Below the pieces are notes generated by a model that worked only from the letters and a program-made list of their open reading frames with translations, was not told the DNA's origin and ran no database searches. Below, piece after piece: positions 24,848 to 37,571 of a stretch of 64,000 bases of DNA. Numbering within the stretch: the first letter of the stretch is position 1; each line of letters starts with the position of its first letter. The stretch comes from Lithospermum erythrorhizon (taxonomy: Eukaryota > Streptophyta > Magnoliopsida > Boraginales > Boraginaceae): positions 1 to 64,000 of the forward strand of contig JADFUC010001389.1 in the NCBI GenBank assembly GCA_019722365.1. The letters run 5' to 3'. A program made the translations under genes and the position numbers.

Positions 24848-27354
24848 TATAACGACCCGCCCGTGGCTTTCACCCCGGGAAAGCGGTAGTCACTATAATC
24901 CGGAACACCGTAATCACCAAACCGATGGATCTACTCATTTTAAAACTACTGCTTCCTTCAAAAAAATAAGATTACATATAATATTTCCAAAATAATCACG
25001 CTTAAAAACTTTATAATCCATCGTGATACCTAACTAACCAACTCCATATATATACAAATATATCCCAAATAAACAAGTAATGCCGGCAAGTGCAAAAGAG
25101 AGTAAAGATCAGATTTAGAATACAAATGACAACAAATTTAATGCTGCTAAAGTTTCAAAAGGAAAAATACAACAATCAAAACAGCTTGACAACACATCAA
25201 AATCGACCGAGGATCCTCCGCCACCGACGCCACCTAGCCACTGAACAAAATCCTCAAACGCCCTCGCTCAACTTCCCGCTGCTTCAACCTGGCACAAATG
25301 AAATGCCGCCCAATGCTAAAAAGTGGCTGCAGTTCGGCTCAGCCGAAACTTAACACGGGTGAACTTTACCATACGGAACGAGTCAATCAATAATATAATA
25401 GTCAAATATGAATAAAATACATATATCCAGACTACCTAAAAGGTCATACAACATGATTCCACCGGAGTCTCAGACATAATATACTTAAGATATAATAGAA
25501 GGTTTCAAAGAAGCACAATTCCGTAAAAAGAAATCAAGAGACTCAACAACGACTAAAAACTCTAGTCATCAAACTCCTCCTATCTCTCATATCCCCACCA
25601 AGATACCAACTCTAACGCAAGATATGCTCAATCCGCCTACCTACAGGAATGGACTAATCAATAATCACCCCGTATTGCGCCTCCCAAGCAAGAGGTTAGC
25701 AAAAACCCGCACTTATACACAAAGTATAAGTGCACACCGCACTTATACACAAAGTATAAGGCACATCGCACTCATACACCGAAGATAGCGGCATACCGCT
25801 CTTATACACTAAGATAGTACACCACTCTTATACACTCAAGTATAAGGCACACCGCCTTATACACTAAGTATAAGGCACATATCGCCGCATATCCTCCGCA
25901 AAGGCGAAGGAGAGAGTCACCTAACCCCTAATCATCCCAACATAGTCAAATCCTCGATACTCAAGTCACCTCAAGTCATAGATAACTCTAACCATCACCT
26001 CTCAATAAATCCGCCTACTCTACCCCAAATCATCCAAGCAATACGCCTAAAACATCTCACAATTGCAAAGTTAAACACACGAAGCCAAGGCCACGTAGAA
26101 TCATAAGTGCCGACATGTCACGTAAATCATAAATATAAGTCAGAGTTCAAGCTATTACTTACTCTGCCAAATCTTCAACGCCACATAATATAATCACATA
26201 ATCATATAACAATTACATGTATAAGTATTCACGTAATCATAACACAATAACATGTTCACAATTTATAATGAATACCACGTAGTAACACCCGCGAGATAAG
26301 TACTCACCTCTCGCTACACACAAACCCGAACACAATCACGGTAACGCTGCTTTTCCACGACACCCTAAACAAACAATCTTTAAAGTATAATCAAGACCTA
26401 CTACTATACCGGCGTTCTCTGTATATAAATCAACTCTAGGGAACTATCTCTAAACACCAATACGACGATAAAACTATCGAATTATAATCCCATCTGACAC
26501 AAATCCAATCGATCCCCCGCTATAATTCCATCTTATTACTTTAATCATTACAAAATCAACTTATAAGTCATTTTGAATTTAATCAAGGTGTCCATAATTA
26601 ACAACCTATAATTCTAAATATCAATTATAACTCAACTTGGAATTTACCACTTTTTCAACCTAACTACCTTTAATCAATTTTAAATCACCAATTTAACATC
26701 ACAACAACTATAAAAAGGTCCGAACATAACCCCTACACATTTAAAAGTCTTAGAAAATATTACCTTAAAAGTCAATCGAAACCTAAAAGTCAACCCACCC
26801 ATAACATTCTCAAACGAATTTAAGTCATGAATAATCACTTATATACACGTGTAACTCCATAACCAACTAAGATTCACTACAAATTGAATTATGGAAAGCC
26901 CAACTATGTCAAAATCCAAGAAATATCTCAAAAAGACTTGAACTTTCATACCTAACTCAAGAGAATGACGGGGAGAACAATATTCTACAATACGATTTGA
27001 GTTTGAGCGACAATTGAAGAGAGAAATGGAAAGAAATTTTTTACCCGAGGCTTAATCTCAAAGAGAAAGTTAAGATGATTTAAGTGTTTGATTATGATGA
27101 CGCTGAAGTTTAAGTACGGTTAGATATTTAAAAAAACTCGATTCCCATTCGCTTCGACACTTCTCTCCGCTTATTTAAATCTTAACTAACCCGATTCCAA
27201 AGATAAAATTTTCCATGGAAAAAACTACTAAATTATAAATATAATTCGGCTAAAAATTTTACGAAATAATATTATCATCGAAATTATTTATACTATCCCC
27301 GGGTCCCACCGCCGACCGAAAAATTAAATTTTTTTTTCGTAACGGGTTATTACA
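24848..27354 (-). repeat. Tekay element A, 5' LTR
   Basis: The LTR starts on the minus strand at 27354 (TGTAATAACCCGTTACG) and ends near 24848 in GGCGGGTCGTTATAA. A poly-A/T stretch (27328-27338) lies just inside the start, as in all Tekay LTRs here. The hairpin array is at 25709-25880. The right edge at 27354 is followed at once by family B internal sequence. Confidence 0.85.
25709..25880. repeat. Tandem hairpin array in Tekay LTR, about 6 units
   Basis: Several units are perfect, for example CTTATACACAAAGTATAAG near 25711 and 25740, and CTTATACACTAAGTATAAG near 25856. It is the same array as at 18379-18547, at the same distance (about 1.5 kb) from the LTR start. Confidence 0.9.
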
Positions 27355-30314
27355 CCCCAAATTCCAAATAACTCCACTCTCTAAGCACACACATATATCG
27401 CTCTCACTAATAACACTAATAACTCCATAATACATCAACGACATAAACGCTCTTCAAAATTACCTATAACTCCTCAATATGCATATATACCTTTAAACTC
27501 TATATATTTCTAGCATAATAGAATACTCCTCCATATTCAACCAATATATGTAACTCCTAAATATACATTCAATACATAGCACTCTTATTATTATATTATC
27601 TCAAATTTTTTAAAAACGCATAACACACACAAGCCTCCACATAGATCGTAATACCCATACTTTTCTTATCCACTTTAATAAACTAAATTATATCATCAAT
27701 CACCCCTTATCCGTACAGCAGTACCCGGATACTTTACTACTCATGTTAATGCATGGCATTCGTCAATCTAATTATCATCACAAATTTACATTACTCATCT
27801 CTTATCCTAGATGTAATCCTGAATGCCTCTTCCTGGGATTCCTAACTTACTCAGACTCCTCACCCCTCTCACCATGCCTTATAATCCACATAATATAATC
27901 AAGATATCACCAATCCTAGCTAGTTCATATTCACTGTGACACGAATTTAGTTTCTCCATCGATAGTCAACACTACTAATCTAACCCTCAAGGTTCAAACA
28001 TCCCAAGAAAATGAACTCAAGATCTATCTCCTAACATATCATACTTATGAAATAATTTCCACAATTTATAATCTTAATATATCTCTTATACAATGATCGC
28101 ATTCTTTTACTTCTTATTAGTAACTCCGAAATCTCATAAATACTTAACATCAACCAATCTTCATCCAACTAAATTCTTCCTCGATCGGCATATTTTATCA
28201 ATCATCGTTGAATTTCAATTTCACCCAACTGCTATCCCTTGATATGTTTAGTTATTCTTTCTACTTTAAACTTCCATTATTCCACCTCCTCTTTCATATA
28301 ATATTTATAACAACAACGAACTTCTATAAATATTTATCGATATTGAATTTCTATTATCAACTCATTATGTCATAGACTCGCCCTTTCTTGATTCTCTTAT
28401 ACGTTATAAATCTCCACCTTACTTGCCTTCCAAATAACCATAAAACTTCTTAATGTATCCATTTAACCTTTAACTTACTAAGCCGTTTAGTCGCGTCACT
28501 TAATCTTAAGCTATGGGATTCAACACTCATAACTTTACTCAACTCATCTAACCAGAAATTCAAATTTTTCCCATCAACATTCTTCCTTATATATAATTGT
28601 ATACAATATATTCAAGTTTTCCAAGAAGTCCTCATTCTCTATCATTTCATTTCTCTAAATGCCCGAGCAACCAAATTGCATTAATAACTAAATCCTTGAT
28701 ATTCCAACTATTATCACCTAGTTTATATCATAATTTCATACTTTCTCCTTTTAATTTATATCCGTTACAACCCCACATATCATACATCAACATAACATAT
28801 ACTCCACATATCATACCTTTTCAGGGTTCTATTTTATATCTCACCTTTCATTATAATACAATCATACACAATTTTCATCATACTTTGATAACAGCCACAA
28901 ATCTCGTCTCAACCTAACCTCAATCATGTTCTGTAATTCACACAATTCTTTTGATTTTTCACTAGCCTTAAATAATCTATTTTCATCCAATTAACATCCG
29001 TAGTTCATAAAATTATTCAACACTATATATCTAGTCTCAGAGTTTTATTACTTCGGAAAGAATGGGTTCGTACCCGACTTGGTACATTACACACTTCAGA
29101 GACAACTTCAATCGGCCCTTACTTTAATATACTTCTCCCAGAGGTCACGCTTCCTATTTCATCTAGTAATCTCTCCTAGAGTTTTCTCCAACTGGTATAT
29201 CAACTAATTTTCTCGTAAAACCGTTTTCTCCGTCGATCTATCGCTTCTAATCATTAAATCTAATTTCCATTTCACTTAAACATTCTATTGGATGAGTACT
29301 ACCTAACATCTTCTTTCTCCGGTGGTCCCCAAATTTTTCCTCTCTTATTATTCCACTTTATTCTTCAACCAACACTTCACAACTTAACTAAATTTCTAGA
29401 AGTTTCATAATGACAATCGAACTAGAATACTCATTTTCATTTCAAATTCCTAGCTACATTAAATCCCGCTTTACATCTACTAGTGTAGCACTTCACACTA
29501 ATTTCACCAACACTCATTTTTCCAATATTTTAGACGGCGTATTATTATTCCAATGCCTCTAGGTGATTGATAATCTAACACAACCGCTAATTCATGATAA
29601 CATTTCACAGCAAAATTTCCCATTTCGCCTTATCCCCATTCCTCTAGTATCCAACATCAAGATAAAATTTCCAATATCCACATATGACTAAGCACTTACC
29701 TATTCTCTTATTTCCTCTCATATTTATGCTCCACGCCGATCCACAAGATTCATTACTTATTCTAATATTCATAAGTGACCATCCTCAGACGTCAATCAAA
29801 TTAGTCCTCACTTATCCTAACACTCTCATCCCATCCATTCACCAATATTCATCCACCAATTAATCTGCTTAATGTGTTCAACTAAGGATCATCAATCTTA
29901 TACCACCATCACAAATCTACTTTTGACATTCTTAGATCTATATAAATACATCAACCCTTTAACAACTCCAAGTCCAACATTAAAAATTTATTCCCAACAT
30001 CCTTTGGCATATCTCTCCTCTCCAATAAATTTCCAACATATCCGATTTCAATTCTTACCTCACCTTATCTCACTAATTATCTCATACTTCACGTTAGTTC
30101 ATAACGACACCCCAATTCATACCGATTCTACCGGGTCCTTGCACGTAGCTAAACAAAAAAATTCCTCAGCGATCCCTCAAATCCACAACGAAAAGAAAGA
30201 CTCGTACTCGAGAAAAGACTCAACCCAAAATAACTCAAATAAACAACTTATTTAAACACATAAATCATTACTGCATAACCAAGACCAAACTCCAGGTTCT
30301 CGCGATACCATAAT
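27355..30314 (-). mobile_element. Family B Gypsy internal region, 5' part
   Basis: About 3 kb of AT-rich DNA with no open frame over 130 codons lies between the Tekay insertion and the family B 5' LTR. Its membership in the element is inferred from position: a primer site (30298-30310) stands next to the LTR and reads into this stretch on the minus strand. The + strand open frames at 28597 and 29872 carry low-complexity residues and are not credible genes. I could not name domains. Confidence 0.5.
30298..30310 (-). other. Primer-binding site, tRNA-Met type (family B)
   Basis: The minus strand reads TGGTATCGCGAGA, adjacent to the LTR end ...GGGGGTCGTGTAATTA. It is the same class of primer site as in Tekay element A. 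Confidence 0.65.
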
Positions 30315-32729
30315 TACACGACCCCCGAGTCGTACGCCCGAGGCCGTGAGTTGTCATCAACTCAGATATCTTGGCCACCATACGACGGTTGACAATTAAA
30401 ACACCCGCTTAATAAAATAAAACCTGATAGTTTGATAGAAAGTAAAATAGTTTCGAAAACTCAAAATGTTGTAATACAGAGTTTAACCATCGTGGCATCG
30501 CCTAAATCACAACCAAAGTGTAAAATTCCATCACATAATAAGTCTCAAAATATTCCACAAAATAGTTTACAATTTTTCAACATCCAAAACAAAATATGAA
30601 AAACTTAGTACATCAAAAATAATAGAAAAAGGTGACTGCTGAGGATCCTAGCCACTCGTCTCTCACCTAAGTAAGGTCAACGGACACTCACGAACTCTTC
30701 TGCTTATCAAATGCAAATTACCAACTGAGGCGGGAAGTGGGTAAAGCCGACGGCTTAATGAAACGAATCACCCTGACGGTAACTTACCCACATCCGAATT
30801 TAGGTACCCAAAGTGAAAGATATGTAATTTAGCAAATAAGTATATAACATGTACAAGAAAAGAAAAATAAATCAAGTATCCACGCCTCGTGAACAAGAAT
30901 GACCATCTTCAACATACAAACACTTCGAGAACCTGCCCACGCACCACATGTCACACCCCCAACGATCTTCATATCACATACTCAAAACGAGTAAACAAAG
31001 ATAAAGTCTCACACCACGCTTATATCACTTAAACAAGAGTAATAAACTTACGAAATGAAAAACCACAACAATATTATCACATATAACATTCCATCCTTTT
31101 CCCGGCAGGCTCACCCTTCGAACACCCAACAACAACATATCCTTTTCCTGGCGTGTGCTCACCCCTTCAACACCCAACATCGGCCATATCCTTTCTCCCC
31201 GACAGCTCACCCTTCGAACACCCCACATCATCCCAAATATTCCCTTTCAATTTACAATTCACACATACACAATACCAAACATACAAATCTATCACACAAT
31301 AATTTCAATGTGTAGCATTCATAATATACACGATGTACAACAAATTTTCGTGATAGAACCCATATACTCAACAAAATATACTCACGATAATGTCCATAAC
31401 CTAAATATACTCAAACTTCTGAATACAATCTGCATATACATACTAAAAGGACCTTACACTCAAACATACATGTACTCAAACATAAATACCACAAAAATAA
31501 ATAATATACCATAACGATCTAACACAACCACCATACAAGTTAACATTTCACAATTCCCCACCACTATACCCGCAGATAAGTTTATTATAAATACGTATAA
31601 TACCAAATCAATACCATATACTTCACCGAAACATAAATAAGGTAACAAACGAGGATAACTTGTTGCCAAATTTCAACCCTATCCTTAATTCAATTCCTAA
31701 CTTTTCAACCCATTTTAGTTTTCAAATTGACAACTTATGCATGTGATTGCTAATTATGTTTCAATAACAACTACATTTAATTTATTTGAATTTCAAGACT
31801 GACAACTTATAATCGGCCAATACCTTATCCAAATTACTAACATTTCCAACCAATTTCAATCAACCCAAATTTCAACTTTTCCAATCAATTAAGCCATTAC
31901 TAACAACCTCTAATCCCAAAGTCTGCTTACTACTCAAAATTTACTAAAACTAATTTCAACATATATTCTTCCAGAACTTATAACTCATAATTTCACCTCG
32001 AAACAATCACAATAAAGGTCCAATAACATATTTATACTATCACCAAAAGTCAAATTCCCAACTATAACACTTTCTACCCCAAATATCGCATCATTATCAA
32101 CTCCCCATATTATAATCTAAAGCCTCAGACAATAATTATATTCAATAATATCTCATAAAACCGAAGTCAACCCAAATTCCAAAAGTCAACGCCCTAAAAC
32201 GTCCGAAATTCCACAAGCCACATCAAACACGATATTTCAACTCAAGAACAACTAATTTAGGAACTCCAAGAATCGACATTATGGTAATAAATTCGAAATA
32301 CAAAAAGTCAACTCGGCGATCTCACAAAATCTTCAACAAGATCGACCTTTTACCTTGAAACGCATTTATAATTTACGAGGGAAGCTCCAAAAATTCCGAG
32401 GTCCAAAAGTTTCGAGAGACAGAAAGAATCAAGCAGTTAAGAATCGAAAACGGGTGAGATTCTCGGTTGTCTCGCACGCGCATATAAAAGCCGAAAGCGG
32501 GTTTGGTTGGTTTGGGCTTATATGACGACAGTAAGCTGGCTGGGGCCCAATAGTCCAACCAGCGAAATTCGAACATTTTAATTCGACGATACTTTAACTT
32601 ATCTCTATTACTCAAATCCCAAACACATTAACATTAACGCACATAAATATTGCTGGTTTCCAAATTTTACGTAGCAATTAATAATCTCACATTTTACTTA
32701 TTAATTAACGAAGTCGTTACCGTTTTACA
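30315..32729 (-). repeat. Family B Gypsy 5' LTR (most complete copy)
   Basis: It starts on the minus strand at 32729 (TGTAAAACGGTAACGACTT) and ends near 30315. It aligns with 14308-16104 over its right 1.7 kb and with the split copy at 44140-44752 plus 62885-63958. The CTGCTGAGGATCCTAGCCAC block (30637-30656) recurs at 44513-44532, and the GACGGTAACTTACCCACATCC block near 30775 recurs near 44652. A three-unit repeat is at 31088-31222. Multiple AAAGTCAA motifs are TTGAC cores on the minus (sense) strand. Confidence 0.8.
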
Positions 32730-34369
32730 TATAATCTAATTCCATCTAAACGTGATCACTTAAAACATATTTAAGTGTATTATTATTTAATATTAAACAA
32801 TTAGTGGCTTTTCAAGATCATTTTCGGATAAGTGTAAACATATAATTGAATCTAATTCAAACATATCACTTAAAATATATTTAAGTGTATTATCATTTAA
32901 TATTAAACTATTACTATTTTAAAGTTTTATTAAATTTAATACTCCATTTAATTCAAGCAAGATAATATGGTACTTGAAACTTTAATTATCAAATAATTCA
33001 AAGTCTCTAATTAAAAAAGAATCAATTTATTATTAATTTAATCACAATTACTAATCAATAATATTAGAAACTAAATTAAATTAATTCTTAGTTTAATTGT
33101 ATTCAAAATTTTAATTAAACTAGCTCTAATCAAATTAGAATTATTTAATGTAGTTAAATAATTGTCTAAGTTTCAATTATATTCAAAATACTAATTAAAA
33201 CTTATCTAACTCAAATTGAACAATTAAAAATAGTTAAACTAATTTGGATCGAAGTCAATTTTCAAACTTAAACAGAGTCAAAATAATTTTAGTTGATATC
33301 AAAATATCAATTTGAGCAAAATCCAAAGATAAATAAAGTTTCTAACTATTTTAGCTCATTTATTAAACAAGTTAATTATCCTAATTTAATTAGAATATTT
33401 ATTCAAATAAAATCTAATTAACATCAATTTATTATTTTAATTATATTTAAAATATAATTTGAATTTAAATAATATCAATTTTAAGATTATAAGATTTGTC
33501 AAAATAATTAATTAAGTCAGCCATAAAATTTGGTTCAAATCAAATTATAATTCTGACTTAAACTATTAAAATATCCCAAGCCCAAGTCAAACAAGAATAA
33601 CCAAGCTCAAAGCCGCTCCAAGAGGCACACTTGTGCCCATCTGCCTTACGACTCAAAAAGTAATCATACAAGCCCAATATCGACCAAGTCAACGCCAAAC
33701 GGACTGAAATAAAACCGTCACCCACAGTCGGGTTGACAAAGCGGTCGGGTCGTGAGTCAACTCCAAGTCAATTTCAAGTCAACTCGGTCTACTGGGAGAT
33801 ATTATAGTCATGCACGACACGCTGGCCGCCCACGCCGACGACGCGAGCACGTAGTCAGTGATTGGCCAAGCACGCGAGATGGCATATGAGGCTGCTTAGG
33901 CTGACGCCAAAGTGTCGCTGCTCCTAACTGCCTGCATCTCTATCAGATCGACGCTTTTATCTATCTTAAAACTAATATGTACCTTACGTGAAAAAATTCT
34001 ACAAATTCAAAAAATCTAGAAAACATCTATAACCGAATGATACAAAAAAAAAAAATACAAATTGAAGATTAACAATTAATCTAAATATAATAAATTAATC
34101 AAATATTTTGTGTGACATAAAAAACTAATTCAAAATCCGAAGAAATCAGAAAATCAATAAAAATATTTCGATTTAACTACACAAGAATCACTTAATTTTG
34201 GATTAATGATTAATCACTTTTATTCAATTAATCACATATAACATATTAGTTTAAATACACAAAATATCAAATAGCAATTTAAACATATCAAATCGATCTC
34301 AACATATAAACAGTTTATACAGAATAATTAAGTAATTATAAAACTCGAAAACCCGGCTCTTGATGCCAC
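32730..34369 (-). mobile_element. Leader of a minus-strand Copia element, truncated by family B
   Basis: AT-rich DNA with no coding signal, lying between the family B LTR edge and a Copia primer site. A direct repeat (CACTTAAAA.ATATTTAAGTGTATTAT at about 32758 and 32868, period about 110 bp) is present. A GC-rich pocket at about 33590-33960 with TTGAC/GTCAA clusters resembles the GC pocket of the leaders at 7190-7350 and 52850-53030. No gag is recognised. Confidence 0.5.
34356..34368 (-). other. Primer-binding site of Copia element
   Basis: The minus strand reads TGGCATCAAGAGC, one base after the LTR end CCAACA. It resembles the tRNA-Met primer site TGGTATCAGAGC. Confidence 0.7.
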
Positions 34370-35168
34370 TGTTGGATTTTACGGATTAAAATAACATCAC
34401 ACATTATATAGACTCTACTCTGTGAACATTAAGGAGATTATAAAAATAATAATTCAATTGGGACATATTTATTTATCTTACACCTCAGAAGTTGCAGCTG
34501 AATACATCTAGAGAAGTCTTCAAACAACCAAAGTAGGTTGTCTCTAAGAATACCAACACCAACGATCGATCAAACCCTCTTCTCGGCTCTTTACTGTAAC
34601 AATTAAAAGTTGAATAAAGAATTTGCAGGAAGAAAATCCAAGGTTTTCTTCCCCCCATTATGGCCTAACAAAGCATGAAGAAGGGTTTTTGCTTTTTCAT
34701 CTTTTCTAAAAGATGATTAGTGAATTGCATAATGAATTAATCAAATGGAGACCTTTTATATGTAGAGTTCCAACCCCTAAAAACCTATGCCCAAATTAGC
34801 AAAGCACATCCCCTACTCCCTACTCAAAGCTCCAAGGCTGGGAGGGAGCAGTTTGGCACTTCGAGGGTCGCTCACACCCTAGTCGAGAGATTAGAAATAT
34901 CTAGCTTCGATCTAGAAAGTGACTCGCTTTTGAAGGACATAAAGAAATTTAATACTTTGTCACTAGGTTTGCCAAAGTTCGTTAAATCAAGTGTATCATT
35001 CTATTTCCTTGTCAATTTACTTTTTTATTGTATTTGTGGTTGATTTATTGTTGCTTAAGATTGTTTGCAATTAAGATTTCGTTTATAATCAAATTATAAT
35101 AGAAAAAATTTGTCAATTTAATTAATATCTTAAGTCATCCCCCTCTTAAAATTACCTATAATCTAACA
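34370..35168 (-). repeat. Copia 5' LTR, 799 bp, minus orientation
   Basis: On the minus strand it runs from TGTTAGATT (35168) to AATCCAACA (34370). These ends are near-exact inverses of each other, as expected of an LTR, and a primer site follows directly. Its sequence is unlike the Copia LTRs at 4239, 48636 and 59107, so it is a different family. No matching 3' LTR is in the window. Confidence 0.65.
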
Positions 35169-35936
35169 CGAAACATACCAATAATGCTTCTCAAATCTCA
35201 TATTTTGCTTTTGGTTTGTATGGATAATTGACATATTACTGTACTACTATGCTTGCTTAACTATCAAAAAGAAAAATGGGACATTAGAAATCAAATAATA
35301 CTTTCATACCTAGAATCCACTGTTTGAATTAAAATATCACTATTTGGTGTGAATATAACAACTCAACCATCAAATCAAATTAAGAAAAGATGAATGACAT
35401 ATGAATTCCCGAATTTTATTTTAAATATCATTTAGGTTTTTGAAGTTTTCATATTACTATATTAGGTCTTTTGACTAATTTTGACTTTCTGAATTAATCT
35501 TATACCCTCGTATACTTAATACTTCATTATATTTCATATTAAAAATCATTTTGTATAATGCCAACATTTTTATACATGAATTTTAATATATATATATATT
35601 TATATTTATATTTAATCATATTACCTATCAAAGTAAATATATCAATTTATGATAAATTTAAAATTATTAAGTTAATATTGTTAATAAAAAAACTAAAAAA
35701 AATATTGTTTCATTTTCTCAAATTAAGATTATATATTGGTTATAAACATAAATTTATTTATTTATGTATTTAATATCTATAACATTTATTAATTTTAAAT
35801 GCAAGAAAATTATTTTACATTAGCTTAAAAAATGCTAAAGTGTATATATATAACGGTATAATAATCAATAAGATACTTTATTTTATGTTGAATGATTGAA
35901 TTGACAATTAAGATAAAACCATGACTTAAATGATAT
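35169..35936. other. AT-rich intergenic DNA
   Basis: Very AT-rich. An open frame of 71 codons at 35558-35773 is made of I, Y, L and K and starts in a low-complexity run, so it is not a credible gene. I see no further feature. Confidence 0.5.
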
Positions 35937-36179
35937 TACCTCCGTTTGTTTAGTTGTCGTTTTAGCCAAAAAAAATTGTTTGAAAATAATTGACGTTTTA
36001 GCATAATAAATAACACTTTTACATTTTCAATGTACTTTTTGACTATTTGTTCTCTTTAAATTAACAACCAAACAATGATATTGTTTCAATTAATTATTAT
36101 TATACAATATTACTTTTTATTTTCCTTCATCTATGTACAAATGGATAAAACGACAACTTAATAAAAAACAGAGTGTGTA
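35937..36179. mobile_element. Stowaway-like MITE 1, about 240 bp, TA duplicated
   Basis: The left end is CCTCCGTTTGTTTAGTTGTCG after TA. The right end is the inverse, CGACAACTTAATAAAAAACAGAG...TA. TTGTCGTTTT pairs with AAAACGACAA exactly. TA target duplication, small size and lack of coding fit a Tc1/mariner-type MITE. It sits about 1.05-1.3 kb upstream of the CBSX6-like start codon. Confidence 0.7.
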
Positions 36180-36353
36180 ATACAAAAATTTAAAGATCCG
36201 ATTTTGACATTTAACATTAAAACGCGGGATCTAAATATCATCTACCCAGTCTTGATGCTCTATCCCAATTGGTGACACACCAATAATAATATAATACATA
36301 TATAACTTTTAAAAATATAACTAACTTTTAATTTTAAATAACTAATTAAATGT

Positions 36354-36592
36354 TACTCCCTCCGTCCCTAATTACTTGATGATATAAATAAAAGCACTGC
36401 CTCCATTTTACTCGATCAAGCATTTTAAACGTAATTTTTCGCTTTTCAACTTTTAAAATTATTCAACATCATCATTATTTAATATTCTTATTTTCATTTG
36501 GCCGATAGCTTTTATTCTTTTTAAAAATAGCAAATAAATTAGTTATTTAGTAAAGCACTTTTAACTAAATAATCAAGTAATTACGATAAAGA
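36354..36592. mobile_element. Stowaway-like MITE 2, about 240 bp
   Basis: The left end reads TA-CTCCCTCCGTCCCTAATTAC, the classical Stowaway terminus. The inner part AATTACTTGATGAT is mirrored at 36570-36583 as ATAATCAAGTAATT. The outer right terminus has decayed. It lies about 0.63-0.87 kb upstream of the CBSX6-like start codon. Confidence 0.75.
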
Positions 36593-37221
36593 TATAATAT
36601 ATAAAGTTTTGGGATACATGACATAAATCAATAAAGTTCGATACATGACACACTTCATCTACCTAATTAAAAATGTGAAAAATATACACACTCCAAACAA
36701 TATATACACACTCAATTATTGAGATGTCTATTTGTCTCATCTCCATACCCCACACTGACCCTTTCCTCCATCTCTTGGTGTCAATTTCGGAGAATTGGAG
36801 ATTGAGAAGCACCTAGATTTCCTCTTCCTTTCCATTTTCCCAAGATCCCAAAATAGAAGTATTGTTTAATGGGACTTATCTTGTTGAGCTTAAAATCTGC
36901 TGAAGCTTATGGCCAAATTTCCTTTGTTCCATATCCCAAGTTTCTTTAGTGGTTTAGTTAAGATTCCCATCACTCGCTTCGACTTGCTTCTCATATATCT
37001 CCACTCACTCTTATAGCCTTACACTTGATCTATATAACTATCTTTTTCCACATTCATTTGCAATACTCATTACATAATTCATCAACAAGGAATTATTAAA
37101 TTATTCATGTTGGGCACATGGGGGCATGTTATTGTTATTGTTATTGTTATTTGTTTTGGGGTTGATTTTATTTGGTGATTTATAGATAGGGAGTTAAAGA
37201 GAAGTTAGTATCGGGCGAGGC
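36593..37221 (+). promoter_or_regulatory. Probable promoter and 5' UTR of the CBSX6-like gene
   Basis: Two TATA-like stretches are present: AATATATAC near 36700 and TATATAA at 37031-37037. A CT-rich stretch at 36735-36850, common in plant 5' UTRs, follows the first. A four-unit GTTATT microsatellite lies at 37131-37156. A TTTATAG at about 37180 could be an acceptor of a 5' UTR intron. The start codon at 37222 is in a good context (GAGGCATGGCG). Which TATA is used cannot be told from sequence alone. Confidence 0.4.
37131..37156 (+). repeat. (GTTATT)n microsatellite in 5' leader
   Basis: Four units of GTTATT, about 70 bp upstream of the start codon, possibly transcribed. Confidence 0.85.
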
Positions 37222-37571
37222 ATGGCGTCGTTGTTTGTGCACCATGTTGTGGGTGATCTGACAGTGGGGAAGCCGGAGCTGGTGGAATTCTCAGAGGGGG
37301 AGACGATTGAGGCGGCCATTCGGGCCATCGGGGAATCCACTGAAGGGGGGATACCTGTTTGGAAGAAGAGATCATTAAAGACTACAAATGTTTTTGAAAA
37401 TGCTGAAATGAGACAGCAGAGGTTTGTGGGCATTCTTACTTCTCTGGATATTGTTGCCTTTTTAGCAAGGCCGGAGTCGTTGGCCGATCAGGAGAATGCT
37501 TTCAAAACACCAGTTGCTGAAGTTCTTGTTCCAAATAATGCTTTTTTAAAGGAGGTTGATCCCGGTACCAG
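37222..37571 (+). CDS. CBSX6: CBSX6-like exon 1 (coding)
   Basis: It encodes residues 1-116 and two bases of codon 117. If the intron is retained, the frame runs on for 16 codons to a stop at 37621-37623 and would give a 133-residue N-terminal CBS fragment. The start is the first ATG of the frame, and the following residues (MASLFVHHVVGDLTVGKPE) agree with the family's N-terminus. Confidence 0.9.

Larger units (their letters stand above)
17566..27354 (-). mobile_element. Complete but dead Ty3/Gypsy chromovirus, Tekay/Del-like (element A)
   Basis: Two LTRs of about 2.5 kb (17566-20047 and 24848-27354) flank 4.8 kb. On the minus strand the order is LTR, tRNA-Met primer site, gag, aspartic protease, RT, RNase H, integrase, chromodomain, LTR, which is the chromovirus order. 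The long LTRs, the MSTSFHPQTDGQSERTIRT integrase block and the C-terminal chromodomain point to the Tekay/Del lineage. Every domain is broken by stops and frameshifts. It lies in the same orientation as the family B element that it interrupts. I could not see a matching target-site duplication. Confidence 0.85.

Noticed and set aside
25709..25880. Regular short repeats that could suggest a CRISPR-like array
   Set aside because: Units are directly tandem without unique spacers, lie in LTRs of a plant retrotransposon, and have no cas genes around.
28597..30255. Open frames of 106 and 127 codons at 28597 and 29872
   Set aside because: They are low-complexity, AT-driven and in decayed family B internal DNA, with no domain visible.
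35558..35773. 71-codon I/Y/L/K open frame
   Set aside because: It is a low-complexity AT-rich run without a homologue that I recognise.
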